A stretch of 64,000 nt of DNA, from positions 124,001 through 188,000 of the forward strand of contig JADDTR010000005.1 of the NCBI GenBank assembly GCA_015345905.1, written 5' to 3'. Each line of letters begins with the position of its first letter. The first letter of the stretch is position 1. A program made the position numbers and the translations under genes. The notes under the pieces are model-generated. The model ran no database searches. It saw nothing but the letters and a program-made list of their open reading frames with translations, and was not told the origin of the DNA. This DNA comes from Aotearoamyces nothofagi (Eukaryota > Ascomycota > Leotiomycetes > Leotiales > Tympanidaceae). This document shows positions 34,483 through 47,083 of the stretch, one piece after another.

Positions 34483-34731
34483 ATGTCCGTTGGCACTTGT
34501 AAGGAATACAACATGGCGGATGCTCCAAAGGTTGATTTCAAGCCTATAACTTCTTCTCTCCAAATACCACTTCCCTCATCACCTACCTCATCACCTACCT
34601 CGTCACTTGCCTCCACCTACCTTACACTTACACCTCCGGCATCTTTTATCTTTTACTTCGCCTCACAGCAGCTACATTCAATCTTCTTGTTCAGGCGCGC
34701 ATGACAATATAACTTCTCCATGGGCCAGTAA
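34483..34731. other. Leader region of the Zn2Cys6 gene
   Basis: C/T-rich DNA with an ACCTC-ATC repeat near 34578-34610 precedes the factor gene. A 73-codon open frame with an upstream ATG at 34483 overlaps it and could act as an upstream open reading frame if transcribed. Confidence 0.4.
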
Positions 34732-37016
34732 ATGGAGCCACAGTTGAACAGAGACAAAATGGCATTTCGAAACATCAGGCCATCTTTTGGAGACAGCAGT
34801 GCCTCTACAAGCAATCCGAGTCAATCTACATCCGAATCTACGGGGTCTGATCCCACTCGAAATGCCCGCGGAGGGGAGAAGGAGGGCGAGACGAGCAGCA
34901 ATGCCTCGAAGCGTCGACGGGTGCCAGAGTCCGTGACCCGTAATGCCTGTCTTAATTGTAAAAAGGCACGAGCCAAGGTATGCTTTCTATCCTCCCTGGG
35001 ACATGCTCATCCTCATCCTCATCGCCATGATTGATTCTCGCAAGGCGCATTACTAACTCCAAGGTCCATGGTGGGCCTGTTGTAGTGTGACGGCAAGAAA
35101 CCATGCACACGATGTGCCACCCGTGTGGAAACTTCACCTTGTATTTACGAAATCCACATCAAACATGCGAAGGAGGAATTAGTGAAGCAAATCAAGGCGC
35201 TGCGAACGAAGGACCATATGACGGAGCAAATTTTCAGCGCCCTGTCTTCGGATGAGCAGGTACCAGAAATCCTCCAGCGTCTAAAGAGCGGCGAGACTTA
35301 CGATAGCATCGTCGAATGGCTTGGTCGAACCTCACTGGATGAGTATGACACCCTCTCGCCGAGGGAATCCCAGCATTCTGCTTTCGACATCTCGGATCAG
35401 GATGATATTAGTATATCCTCTAGTTTTCGCTGGACAACAGTGACTTCTGATTCTGGCGCTCTTGACCACCTCTTTCAGCTCTACTTTGCATGGGTACATC
35501 CGGTGCACACCCTATTCAGTGAGGGACGCTTTGTAGACAGCTATAAACGACAATCCTTCCAATACTGCTCGCCAGTACTCGTCAATGCCATGTGCGCCCT
35601 GGCATGTCATCTTCACACATCCACAGACGCCGATGAAGTCGACTTTGAGCAGCTTGGCATAAGCTTCTCTGACGCAGTACGCGCAAATATTGACCCCGCA
35701 GACAAGAAAGTGACTACCATTCAGGCGTTTGCCGTCTTGTTCTTGGTTGACTGTGCCCGTGGTAAGGGGCTGAGAGCCGCATCCTACCTCAGAGTTGCAA
35801 CACAAAGCCTTTCGAGCGCAGTCGTACTAGAAAGCGAAGGCTATCATGAAGTCCTTAGAAACACAGCTCGTGGTATCCGATTTCTCAACATGTATGCTCA
35901 TTCCTTCGTCGTGCCAATTCGTGTGCTAATAGACGCAGTGAATGGGCACAGATAACCTTTCAAGTTCCAACCTACTCTGCGCCAGGGCCCGTGGAGACCT
36001 TCGAAGACAATGACGACAAGCTAGATAACGCACAGTGGTATTTCTACCGATACGTAAACGACCAATGCCCGGCTTGGCCAGGACTATTGGGAACAACAAA
36101 CAGAGAAAAGGCTAAGCTCATAGACATCATCTATGATGTTACCACAATGCTGTATGGCCCTTCAGGTCCATCAATACAAGCCCACCAGATACTGCAGCAG
36201 TATGAAAGATATGTGCGGTGGCGAGAGATGCTCCCAAATACATTAGGGAATATTGAGGACAACAACAGTCAGGCACTTCCACATGTTCTCTCTCTACTGT
36301 AAGTATCCTTGTTTTATTTTATCCCTCCCCCCCTCAGACACATTTCACCTACTAATTGCCACAGAATTCTATATTCCAATGCTGTGACACAGCTGATTCG
36401 CCCGCTTCTTGATTTCGACGGGTTCCCGTCTGTAGTTGTAGAGGAGATTGCTTGGAGCCACGCGCAGCAAGGCTTATTCTTGTTGGACGAGCACTACCGC
36501 ACACAATATACCTGTCGGTATCAGCCGGTGCTGCAGATGTTTGCTCTGCTCCATCTTTGCGATGTAATAGCTCGGTTCTTCCCAGACCCTGTTGACTCTT
36601 CCACAAAAGATGGCTCGGAAGCCATTAAATTCGGTTTAGAAGTCTTATGCCAATCTCGCGCAGGGTTCCCTGTTGCTGGACCCTTCCAGGAATTGCTGAG
36701 ACGCACAGCGAGTGAGTGTGTGGTAAAGCTTCCAACAAATCTGGTCGATCTCATGGCAGCTCCCCGGCTGCCAAAATCCGTGTATAAACTTGATGATTTC
36801 ATCGATGCATGCACCAGACCATCGTATATCCAACCGGTCGAGGATATCCGTCTCAAGTATGCTGCCTCATTCAGCCACGACTGGGTTGCGGAAGGTCCTG
36901 CTCTCGGCTTCAACTTGCCTCGACCAGGGCAGAGAAGACTAAGAGTGCTCCATTCAGATGAGGAAAGAGGAGCGGCACATCTTATGCAGATCCGAAATCT
37001 GCTCAACACAAATTGA
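34732..37016 (+). CDS. Zn2Cys6 fungal-specific transcription factor
   Basis: Four exons, 34732-34977, 35086-35891, 35939-36298 and 36365-37016, give 687 residues; introns of 108, 47 and 66 nt all restore frame. The binuclear zinc cluster has Cys at 73, 76, 83, 89, 92 and 101 (CX2CX6CX5CX2CX8C), preceded by the basic SKRRRV and split by the first intron exactly before the third Cys, a common intron position in this class. A heptad-like segment follows at about 108-125 (dimerisation). The middle homology region is seen from LDHLFQLYFAWVHPVHTLF through NIEWAQITFQVP and the HVLSLLILYSNAVTQLIRP helix. It should be a nuclear DNA-binding activator or repressor recognising CGG half-sites; target genes are unknown and no metabolic cluster adjoins it. 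Its nearest neighbour upstream is the GC-rich desert. Confidence 0.92.
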
Positions 37017-39295
37017 TCTCATGATCCATCTTTTGGAGTTCTTATTATTGGAGTGATTAAATAGCGAAGGGTTGGGTTGCTTGAATCTATTCGCACGATC
37101 CGGGATTGGTATTCGAGCTTCGATTATAGATGCTCCTGTGCCTGGAGGTATATCATATGGTTTTCCTGCAAGTATTAGCAGGTCGATGGAAATGAACAAG
37201 GTCGTTGTCCAGCAGCTCAAGGCTTATGCAGACGATCGGAATTGGTCATCGTCGTGAATTTGACGTGTTCCAGTTGCTACCATTTCTCGACCAGAATCCG
37301 GCCAGAACTCAGCCAGGAACTCAGTTAGATTTCAGCCAGAATTCAGTTAACTCAGCCAGAACTCCATCAGGACCGGTCAAAATGACTTGATGGTTGATCA
37401 AATCCGCTTGACAACGGGTAAAGATTTTCAGGAGGATGACGAATTTTCCGTGCTTTTCACGATAGGCAAGATTCTCATGTCGATTCTTTCTTTGATGTGT
37501 CTCACGAGGCCTCCCCCTCCATCAGAAGGCGGAAAAGTCCTTTATAATGAAGGGTCATAGTGCGGAGCAAGTCTCCTATATAGCGAGCGGAGGGACCTCC
37601 GTTAGTCTCGGCCAGCTTACAAGCCCTTCATGGCGCTGGTCCTCACCGGGTCCATCGAATCATAACGACAGCTTGAAGATACTGTGGTAACACAAGCCGC
37701 TTGTCCCTCGCCACGACGAGTCTGTCCGTGGTTGGGGTTCTGGTAACAATTGGATTCCTCCATCAATGCCTCAGATCCAGGGGTTGACTTCTATCGCCAA
37801 AATCACAGGCAGCAAAACTTGAATCGTCAAAAACGAAGTTCAAACAAGATTTAAAATGTTAACAAAATCGACAAGAACAAAGCTAAAGCAACAAGAGAAG
37901 GGAATGGTTTACAGGCGTTGTATATTTATATACAACGACCTCTATGGCCTCTCTTCTTGCTTGGATTGACACGAGATGGAATTGATGGTTGTGTGTTGCG
38001 TTCATTAACAGCGGAGACGGGCATGGCTCCGACAGAGAAAAGAGCGCTACGGACAGACGAGGAATGGCTAGCGGCCCTATTCTGTTTGTGTCTTGATTTG
38101 ACCCTGGCTCGTTTAGCGGGGTGGCGAATTCGCGAATGGGTTGATGAGGTGTTACGACGTATTCCAGAGGCGAGAGCGTGTCATTGGACTATGGCGGGGG
38201 GAATTGTGGGGATGGTGCGGAAGGGGTGTTGGTGTTGTTATTCTTTGGGGGGGGAGAGGTCCTCCGTTTGTTTTTTGTTTTGTCTATGTTCGGCTGTCAA
38301 CGGCGTCGACTTAAAACTCCACAAGGGAGTGGAGAGTTACGGGCTAGTTTGGGGCGGACGGATCAGGGCTGCGAGGCAGTGGATTGGATGGCATGGCATG
38401 CGATGGCATGGATGGCATCGACGTGATGGCCTGCATGGGACGGCGCGGGTGCACAATATGTGTGTTTTATACGGAGTAGCCACGCCAAGGGTTGTGCATC
38501 GCCGATGCGATATTAGATGGATGACGGTACGGTAGATAGATACGATGGTGAGAAGAGGCCGGTCGAGGTGAAGCCTTCGAAGGCTTTAATAGCGAAGATG
38601 ATTCTTCTGTTATTTTAGCCGCTCTGTAGATATAAATTCCTCTACATCATAACATAAATATAGACATGTACATTTGAGTTCGATTAGATCGATCCATCTT
38701 ATCTATCCATCCATCCATCAGTTCAGCCGTTGCTAGAGTCTTTAGGACTTAATTTAAAGAGGGTCTGTGCTCAGCGTGCATATTTTTTCTGGTTTTGGCA
38801 GGTCTCCGGCTACAGATTGTGACCGTCGGGATTGATGATAAGCGTGGAAGGCTGTGTAGCATTGTCGTAGCGAGGAACGAGGAGCGCCAACGTCAGCAGG
38901 GAGATGGAAGAAGAGATGGACGAAGAGGTAGAAGAGACCCAGAGAGAGTAGAAAGATCGAGATTTATCAAAGCAGCCTCTTCTTCTTCTTCTCCTCCTCC
39001 TTCTCCTCTTCTTAACCTTACACGCAGTCACCAGGACACCAAGGAAAAGCCAGGTAGAAATCCGGAAGCTCCTTGCTATTCTTGTTTCTTATTTACGAGC
39101 TGTCTACCTATACGTTGCCTTCTTCACTTTAGAGTAAATTGGAAAAATAGAAAGATGGAAGGATAGAATCATAAATTGCCAGAGGGTTCGGCACGAGAAT
39201 AGGAACGGCGAGTTACGAGTGATAAATAGTGATAGGGGTTTTCGATAGGTGGTAAAGACGTCAAACCATCCAGCCTCTCCGCGCGTATATAAACA
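37017..39295. other. Gene-free 2.3-kb interval between convergent genes
   Basis: The frames here (for example 37918-38535 plus) have no family character. Repeated CAGCCAGAACTCAG-like units occur at about 37290-37360, GGATGGCATGGCATG units at 38385-38425, and a TCTTCTTCTTC run at about 38980-39010. AT-rich parts lie around 38590-38680. Confidence 0.5.
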
Positions 39296-41085
39296 TCATA
39301 CTGCATCCGATTCTACATCTCTACTCGACCGCATTCCTCCCCTCCCACCATAATCCGTATTCCAATCCAACCTTAGCCTCGCGCCTTCCCTCCCTCTCGC
39401 CGACGACAGAGCAATATGTTCCATCTTGACTCCCTTCTCAACCACATACCTAACCCTTCGCTGGCGCCTCAACATCTCTTTAATTTCCTGGTCCGAATAC
39501 GCGGAGATATTTGGCCCCAGATCAGCCTTGATGCTTTCTGCAAGATCGATAATGGCGCGCCAGGTGCCGAGCTTGCGACCTTTGCGGCAGAGCTCGCTGT
39601 TTATGTTTGCTTCAGCCCAGAAGAGCCATGTGACGAGAAGCCAGAAACCGTTGATGCTGCAGGTGAGGAGAAGAAATTCGTAGGAGAAGCCCTAGGGAGT
39701 GTTAATGGATAAATTGACTGGGAGGGGGAGACGAACCCATTCGTAGAGATCGAGAGATACGCATTCATAGTTTGCTGAGTCTTTCATGTACGTGTCGTTC
39801 CAATACATAGAGTATTCAGGCGGCGTGTCAGCATTAATTAACGCCATAGAGCCATCCTCGGTGTCAGAGTATGGTGTCAAGATGTGCCAGTTCTCGCAAG
39901 AACTGTCATTATATTCAGTAATGAGTGTGTTATTGGTCGTCGTGCTATTGATCGTCGTCATGTTCCATACCGCCGATGTGCTAGTGGAAATACATCCGCC
40001 GATGTAGATTGGTGTGTAAACATATTCATCATCATATGTGGTGAAATTCGGGAAGGTCTGCAAGTCCACATACCATGTTTCCACGATGAAACTCCATGTC
40101 TCATTGCCAAGATCGATCGTTTCTGGTGGCAGCATTTTGTATATTGAAACATTATCTTCATCGCTGGACGTATCTCCACTCACACCATCCGTCACGTCAA
40201 CTAGCGTTCCGTTAGGGAGGCGTAACTATAACATTATTAGCACAATCTGGGCTTCAAGTAGACTGACTTACATGTGTCTCTGATACTGCTTGGTATCCAG
40301 AAGTAGCATCAATGAGGGTCGGGAATAATGCCATATAGATGGTTGTTACGATGATCCAGAAGAACGGCAATTTCAGTTTCCAATTATAGTGTTGGAATAA
40401 TGTTTTCAAAGAGGGGTAAAAAACACTCCATTGAGCAGGAAACAATGCAATGGTAGCAAAGACCTCATAGTCGACTGGCTGAGACTCACACATTCGAGTG
40501 AGAACATCGGTGAACATGCGATAGCAGACATATGCAAGTACGACCTGAAGACCGCGGCCAACCATCATGTTCCATAGAAGATCGATGGCTTTAGCTGTTG
40601 CGAACGGCATCTTACCATATGGAAGATCGATTCCTACGGCGATGAGTAGGCTTCATGTATGGGTTGAACGGGAGCTACTTGCCTTGAAAAGTAAATGTCC
40701 CCGTGAAAGTACAATCATAGAAGGGCAAGTTGCCGTCGGAAGAAGTAGAAGCATACTTTATAACGGAGACCAGCGGAAGCACAATTACAAGAACCAGACC
40801 ACAAAAGCTCCATATCAGAGGATAATAATGTGACACTTTATCTGCCCATCGCCATCCGAAGGCTCTGGACGTCTGCCGATATAAAAATATGTTGTCTCTT
40901 GAGAAGTGCTTCGGTGGCAACCAAGTCTGAGGAGCATTTTCGACATTTTCGGCATTTTCGGATTGGAGATCTTCAAATGGGGGCGGTTCGGAAAATGTTG
41001 GGCTCTTCTTCAGCAGCGTGGCGTCGTCATTTTGATCATTTGGCGGCTGGAGTCCATCTATCTCCATCTTTGAGCTCGATGGCAC
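39296..41085 (-). CDS. Multi-pass membrane protein of unknown function
   Basis: Four exons, 40683-41085, 40272-40633, 39737-40225 and 39296-39691, give 549 residues. The first intron has a GC donor (AG|GCAAGT), the others GT; phases agree throughout. The N-terminus is acidic and cytosolic-looking. Hydrophobic spans are seen around YYPLIWSFCGLVLVIVLP, the LLWNMMVGRGLQVVLAYVCY helix, VFATIALFPAQWSVFY, FFWIIVTTIYMALFPTLI and, in the last exon, FLLLTCSINGFWLLVTWLFW. Between spans four and five is a large loop of about 180 residues with many Asn-X-Ser/Thr sequons, so it probably faces outside. The C-terminal tail is charged and cytosolic. It resembles uncharacterised fungal membrane proteins; no transporter signature is evident. 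The last exon overlaps an antisense 98-codon open frame (39416-39712) that I regard as its shadow. Confidence 0.82.
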
Positions 41086-42800
41086 GTTGTAACAGGCATT
41101 TGATAACTGTGAAAGGCGCAGTCGCTGATAGACAATAAGATGCGAAAGTCATGAGGTTAAATAAATGGAGAGTGCAACTGCTATTTACACTCCGAGTTGG
41201 GGCACAGCCGCTCAGCATGACGAAAAGGACTGGGGGGTGGAGGCTGATTGGGGGCGGAATTGGGGGCTGTACGCTCCCTCGCCCCGACAAGGCTCATGAT
41301 TCCTGCCGTGGATTAGATCGCTGTACGGATTATTTCTGCTGGGATATTTAGGATTATCCATGGCATCTAACTCGCTCTAGGATCAATACCTTGGCTGGAG
41401 TTACTGGGTACTTTGCATTACTGTGCTCGCGGAATACACGGTTGTGGACCAAATTTAGAGGGCGTGGAAGGGTGCTCCAGGGCGATGTTGCACTAGGAGC
41501 CGACCCCACGTCAATCCCAAGGCACCGCCTCGACGAGAGGTACTGTAATCTCACTAGAGTCTGGTCTCTTGCTGGCATAATATGATGGTGTGCGGCAGTA
41601 ATGTGCTGCTGCTGGACCTCATATCGTTCAACGGGATCTTGATAGTGGTATTTGTCTGGGTTCGGAAAGACGCCTTGATTGTCCCACATTTCTCCAGGGA
41701 AACGCTTCTATATAGACTTACTATGGAAGAAGCTCAAATGTCGTTGCTTATTTTCGGCACCTTGGTTATACCCTGATGGCGATGTATGAAGCCATAGGGG
41801 AGCCTACTGTACTCAAGTGTTAGTTAATAGCATAAAAATAAGAGGGAATGGCCTTTACTTATTATGACATTAACCATATTCTTTCGGTCTTTGTTTTCGT
41901 GTCCATATGTACTTCATCCCCCATACTGCCCCACACTCTATGCTCTACAGCGCAAGCTACAGTCCGTTAAGCTGATTAATCCATGTAATTTGAGGGTTGT
42001 GCGGCGGCAGTCTCTAACTGAGCTGGGGCTGATCTGTTTGGTTTACGATGAGGATCGGCCAAGTTCCGCCCACTCCTCCAACGGACACAGCTGTCCATCA
42101 AAGCATGCACACTCTTCTTTTATATATAAGGGAGGAGATAGTGCCGACAGAACGCTCTAATCCAAGATTTCGTTGAATCCGGGCCTTTTCACCAATTACT
42201 GTAGAGATGGGAGGGAGTCTTTGCATTCCATGCTATGATCAGTACGATCAAAAGGCTCCTACCAATGACTGATGGGTCAGTTTAGACATACGGAAGCGCC
42301 AAGCAAGTATCCGATCACTGCTGCCTATTCCATTTTGCACTTTCAAGCTGGGCACTGCAGCTTCAATATTGTGGTAGATGCTCATGTCAATTACCGACGG
42401 TATAGAGCCCCTTTTCTAATACATGGCATCAAACTGAGACAAAGAAACATCAGAGATCTCTCATCGGCGACCAAGAGTCTTTTCGCACCTTGAGATTCTA
42501 TGCGTGCGGCGTGCGTGGACTTGAAGGATTGCTTACTTAACCTCGAGGTTGCACAAATCTCTAGAATGTCTCGACTGCCTCTTAATATCATTAGGTATAA
42601 AAAAAGCGTCTGCGAATAAATAACAGCTGCAAAATTAAAGTCAACAAGATAACTCGAGTGAAGTTTACTGTGCTTTGTTGCAAGGTAGCATATCCTTCAG
42701 ACGCTAATAAGAAACCCGAAGCAATTGCGAGCCACTCAAAGTCGCCCGTGACGCACAGAACAGTATTGCGGTCGAGATCCGATTAGCAGCCAGGAGGAAA
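41086..42800. other. Intergenic region, first part
   Basis: Upstream of the minus-strand membrane protein. Short open frames on both strands have no family resemblance. The DNA is mixed, with an AT-rich patch near 41820-41900. The nearest few hundred bases must hold that gene's promoter. Confidence 0.5.
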
Positions 42801-43686
42801 GGCTTGCTTTAGGTTATAAACCTTATTGCACGCTGAGTCTGGTTCCTGGAGGTATTTCACGTTTTCGTCAGTGGCTCCACAAGGAGTTTATGTGCCTGAC
42901 TTGCGCAAGATAGAGTTTCGTGGCCCAAGAGCTACGAAAGATCTCTACTCCCCGGCCAACCACATATTGACATTTCTCTCTCGAGCGGCCACATCTTACC
43001 ACTGTCTCTTCTTGACGTCTTCCTCGGCATCTCTATTCTGCACTTCTCTCTGCATTTCGTTTTAATTCTTATTCTTGTCGCGCGCATACTGGAGCCTGTT
43101 TCATGGCGCGACAGGGACCGCGCCAACTGACGTCGGCTACATAATGACGTAGGCGACAGGGACCATGCACGACGTTGAATCAAGAATATCCAGAGATTGG
43201 ATGCCATCGATTCTCGCGAACAGAGAACAACGCCGCCACCCCATGGATATAGCATCATCCAGCCAATCCTTACGGCAGCTGGTATAACCTGAATCAAGCG
43301 GCCACCTCTAAACGGCGGCAGCATGGGGAGACCCTGGCTCACCACGTTGTTATGCTGGGCTTTAAACCTTCAGTTGCAACTCAGATCTTGCGGTGTGTGC
43401 CATAGCAAGCAAGCTGTTGCGCATCGCCGGTTAAGATTATCACCGTGTCTCAGACAGGTTTTGTTGTCTAGTACAAGTACAGTTATTTCTCTATTCACTC
43501 TGTCCTCTGTCCTACTATTCCTTTACTTTATTCTGTATCTCCATCCCTTCACTCGCCCAGCCCATCACCGTTCAAGTATCACAAGTATCACCTTGAAGAG
43601 TACGACTTCTCATCCAAAGTCATAAATCCTCCCAGCAAAGATCTACCACGCCAATCTCACCGTAATCTAAACCTCGAACCGCCATC
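42801..43686. promoter_or_regulatory. Upstream region of the SUR7-family gene with TGACGT sites
   Basis: Two TGACGT words lie at 43128-43133 (in TGACGTCG) and 43145-43150, 17 bp apart, resembling half-sites of the CRE/ATF class bound by fungal bZIP factors. They sit between two copies of GCGACAGGGACC (near 43108 and 43153). The stretch 43480-43680 is C/T-rich, as expected of a fungal 5' leader, and ends directly before the ATG at 43687. Binding is inferred, not shown. Confidence 0.4.
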
Positions 43687-44767
43687 ATGAGGATTATTGC
43701 TCTCTTCCCACTAGCATGCTGCATTTCAGCCTTCGTCCTCTCCATGCTCTGTCTCTTCGCTGGTTCCAAATCAGGCTTCATGGAAAACTACCACATCGTG
43801 ACCGCATGCCTCCCCCTCCATACCTCCTGCGCACCAACTAATTACTTCATAGCTTAATACCTCGTCATTAGGCGTCGTCCTATTCAACACAACTAGCACA
43901 TCCACATCCAGCGCCGCCAGCGCAACAGCTACCTCTGTCGGTTCCGAAATTAGCTCTTGGCTAACAGGCATTGCTGACAACGTAACCTCAACCATCGAAG
44001 GAGACTTAGACGACATCGAAGGCGACATTGTCGACTACCTCGCAAAAGAGCTCGGTATCCAACAATGGTACAGTCTGCATTTGATGGATATGTGCGAAGG
44101 CACTTTCTCACCTAACGCATCAGCCCATGGCGCCAAGTACAATGCCAGCAAATGTACAAACAAGACCGCGATGTGTAAGTTATTCTCTCCATAACAGCTT
44201 CAGAACCCACCATCACAAATGAAAATCCACTGACGGAAATCCAAAACAGACCATTTCAACCCCACCGCTGAAATCCAATCCGAGCTTGCAGCCAGTTCTC
44301 TCCACCTAAACCTCACCAGCATAGACTGGCCCGACGACATCCAAGATGGCATCAAAACGCTCAACATCGCCTTCAATGCCACCTTCGTCTTCTACTGCAT
44401 CGGCATTGCCGCCGCGGGTCTCGGCATCCTAACCGCCCTGGTCACATTCTTCCTCCACGGGTCGCGTCTCGTGTCTCTCGGCAACGGCGCCCTCACCCTG
44501 CTCTCATTCCTTGCACTCCTAATCGCAAGTATCATCGTCACAGTCATCGCAGACAAGGCCACGCATTTGGTGAACAAATACGGTAATGAGATCGGCCTTT
44601 ATGCCTACAAGGGGGCCAAATTTCTCGCACTCACATGGGCTGCTACGGCCTTGATGTTTGTGGCGAGTCTAGCTTGGAGCGTGGAATTTTGTCTGGGACA
44701 CAGGAATCGGAGGAGGGAGTATACGGAAAAGATTCCCGAGAGGCGTGGCTGGAGAAGATTCTTTTGA
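43687..44767 (+). CDS. SUR7/PalI-family four-span membrane protein
   Basis: Three exons, 43687-43797, 43853-44174 and 44250-44767, give 316 residues; both introns (55 and 75 nt) keep frame, the first joining Tyr-His-Ile to Leu-Asn-Thr. Four hydrophobic spans lie at about 3-25, 190-213, 224-246 and 267-289. The long first extracellular loop carries the family-like WYSLHLMDMCEGTF segment with a following Cys (SKCTNKT) and several N-glycosylation sequons. This is the arrangement of SUR7/PalI/claudin-like fungal proteins, which mark eisosomes or cortical membrane domains or act in pH sensing. It should sit in the plasma membrane with both ends inside; the basic C-terminus (HRNRRREYTEKIPERR) fits. 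Which subgroup it joins cannot be said. The short first exon is supported by its hydrophobic signal-anchor. Confidence 0.85.
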
Positions 44768-45146
44768 TTTATGAACATGTGGATGAGTAGATGACTGAGG
44801 AGATACGAGGTCGAGATTCAATAGGGAAATAATGCATTTTGATGTGGGATGATTGGATGCATCAACATATGGCGTTGCAGGTAGTATGGAGTTTCATTCA
44901 AATTAATATATCCCCTGTCGCGAGCGAGATTACAGAGCTTTGCATGATAAACTGCGTTTATTGAACTGTAGAAAAAGAATAAAACTTTCTATTAATTATC
45001 ATGAATGGATATCACTGTATCAAACTATCAACGACGGCTTCTGCATCGATGACAGTATCAACCTCAAGGATCTATATGAATGCAATAAAAGTTTGTCTTA
45101 GTAATTATTAATTGATTATTGAGAGCCTTGGATATTGGATCATGAT
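44768..45146. other. Spacer between convergent genes
   Basis: AT-rich, terminators only expected; nothing else is seen. Confidence 0.5.
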
Positions 45147-46506
45147 TCACGTGCTGGATGTATTCTGAGAATTATGAATAAACAGGCACCCCGGGGTATC
45201 TCTGAGTGTACCCTCACACGGCCAGACATCATCTCTGACAACGAAGTTCTCTAGCCGCAACGCCACCATAGCAGTATTTTCCGCGCTGGAAACTCTTTCC
45301 CAGTCATCGTCATACAGCCCCTGATTAAAGCTCCAGGCCACCTCACCCTCCTCATAACTCGCGGACTGGTCTCCGCGCAGATCCAGTTTTTCGAGGTGTA
45401 TATCCTCCTTGAGATGGGTTAATAGAGTCCGGAGACTGCCATCCTCAATATGCATGGCGGTTTTCATCGTGCCCCCTTTCGGGATAGTGAACAGCTCGCT
45501 ACCGAGGCGGAGTCTCTTCAACGTCCCCTTATGGCGGTTCAAGAAACCGACGAAATCGGACTCGGAAACGCTCATTCCCTGGAGTACAAATGTATGTAAA
45601 TTCCTCCACGTAAACTCCCCGAAACAGTCTGAAAAACAGACTTTTGTGCTCGGACTGCCCATGAATCCCAAATGCAGGACCGTCAAGCCCTCTGCGCGCC
45701 TCAGGACCTTTCCAAGTCCCTCAAAAGACTCGCTACGGTAGAGCTCGTTGGGTAAACGGCTATAATCCGAGCATAATTTCAGGCTCTGGAGATTTTTGAA
45801 TGCATCGCCAAGCGGGGTCAAGATACTTTCTTTCTGGCCCCAGAATTCAAACGGGATGCGATCATGGCTTAGACTTCGAAGGTCTATTTGGGTATCTTTG
45901 ACCGTCCGTAGAATGGTGTTGAATCTCTCAACTGTCAGTACCCTCGGGAGGAGCCAGGTAGTAGGGAAAGCCCAGATTCGCTGTAGGAGTTCGTTGGTGA
46001 ATGGGCAGGTGTTGAGGTTGATTTCGATGCTGGTGAGACGCGGGAGAGAGGAGAAGGAAGAATGGAGGAGCATTGGTGAACAGTAGTTGCCGCTGTAATT
46101 TTCCTGACTGGCTTTTAGGGAGCTATATTGACCCCAGGCGGAAGTGAAGGAGTCGTAGCGTTCGTCGGGGTCTTTCATGTATTGTATAAAATATCTAGGA
46201 AATTATTAGTGATTGCTGTATTGAGGAGAGAGAATAAAAGTACAGGTTGTGTCTAGCATGGTATTCATGCATTTCGCCCATATCAAACTGAATGCGCTCA
46301 ACGCGCTTGGAAAAGTAAGGGTGCTGAGAGACCTGGGAGAGACGCTCGAAGTCATTGCGGAATGGGAGGGTACGGAAAGTAGGTAATATGAGGTATTCGT
46401 CTCCTAGATTTGCCCATGATCTAGAAGCTAGCCGGAGGCAGCACAACGAAGAAGCCGGAAGGAGTCGAAAGATTTGTTGTCGGATCTCGACTGGAAGTGT
46501 CTCCAT
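45147..46506 (-). CDS. F-box protein with leucine-rich-like repeats
   Basis: Two exons, 46244-46506 and 45147-46194, give 436 residues; the 49-nt intron rejoins Asn-Leu-Tyr-Phe-Ile. The N-terminus METLPVEIRQQIFRLLPASS is a typical F-box that would dock on Skp1 in an SCF ubiquitin ligase. The remainder has irregular leucine-rich segments (LPRLTSIEINLN, LQSLKLCSDY, LTVLHLGFMG, LKRLRLGSEL, LEKLDLRGD) that could form a substrate-binding solenoid. It is one of the many lineage-expanded fungal F-box proteins; its target is unknown. The start Met is the first residue of the F-box itself, the common arrangement. It is divergent from the small gene at 46802. Confidence 0.85.
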
Positions 46507-46801
46507 GGTTAGGCGTGATATGATACCTTGGTGGTTTGCGAGATAGTATCCTCTAAGGTTGGATAGAGCGCGGATAGGTCAATTCTTTATAGGAATATAT
46601 TTATATGATCTAGGCACTGACAAGGTCATCTTTATGAGTTGGGAGATGGGGTAAGTCTCCAAAAATATATACCCCAGGAAGTATAAACGTTTGCATCATC
46701 GAGGCTATCATGGAGATATCGGCGATTGCCGAACGCCTCATTCCACTAGTCTATCGTGGATATCAAGACAAAATATCACAATCTTCTACCACAATTCAAC
46801 A

Positions 46802-47083
46802 ATGTCGCTCTGGCAGTAAGTTTAACCCTTCCTAATAACGCAATCACACCTCTTAGCTAGTAGCAAACGATTCAATAATCTAACGTGCTGTCTAACTAGG
46901 TCCTTCAAGTCTCTAAGCCCGCGCACGAGGCTTAGCGTCGGGCTGGCCGTCCTGGCTTGGGGCACAATTGGTCTCTACGTCTCTGACGCGGCAGAGAAAA
47001 GGCTTGGTTTTGAACCATCAGAGAGGGACAAGGAAGCACTGGAGTCGACCTTGCCCAAGATTCGAGTTGTGGATAGAGATTAG
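46802..47083 (+). CDS. Small single-span protein, probably mitochondrial, 65 residues
   Basis: Two exons, 46802-46815 and 46900-47083, separated by an 84-nt GT-AG intron, encode 65 residues starting MSLWQSFKSLSPRTRLS. One hydrophobic segment lies at about 18-33 (VGLAVLAWGTIGLYVS), preceded by basic residues and followed by a charged tail rich in Glu/Lys. Size, topology and basic N-terminus resemble small inner-membrane proteins of mitochondria such as respiratory assembly factors, but I cannot name the family. The first exon has only 14 bases, so the gene is easily missed. The coding call rests on intact splice sites, phase and sensible residue distribution. Confidence 0.68.

Noticed and set aside
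37918-38535. Plus-strand frame of 205 codons
   Set aside because: It lacks a domain, overlaps simple GGATGGCATG repeats and has no splice support.
39416-39712. Plus-strand frame of 98 codons
   Set aside because: It is antisense to the last exon of the minus-strand membrane protein, whose coding is better supported.
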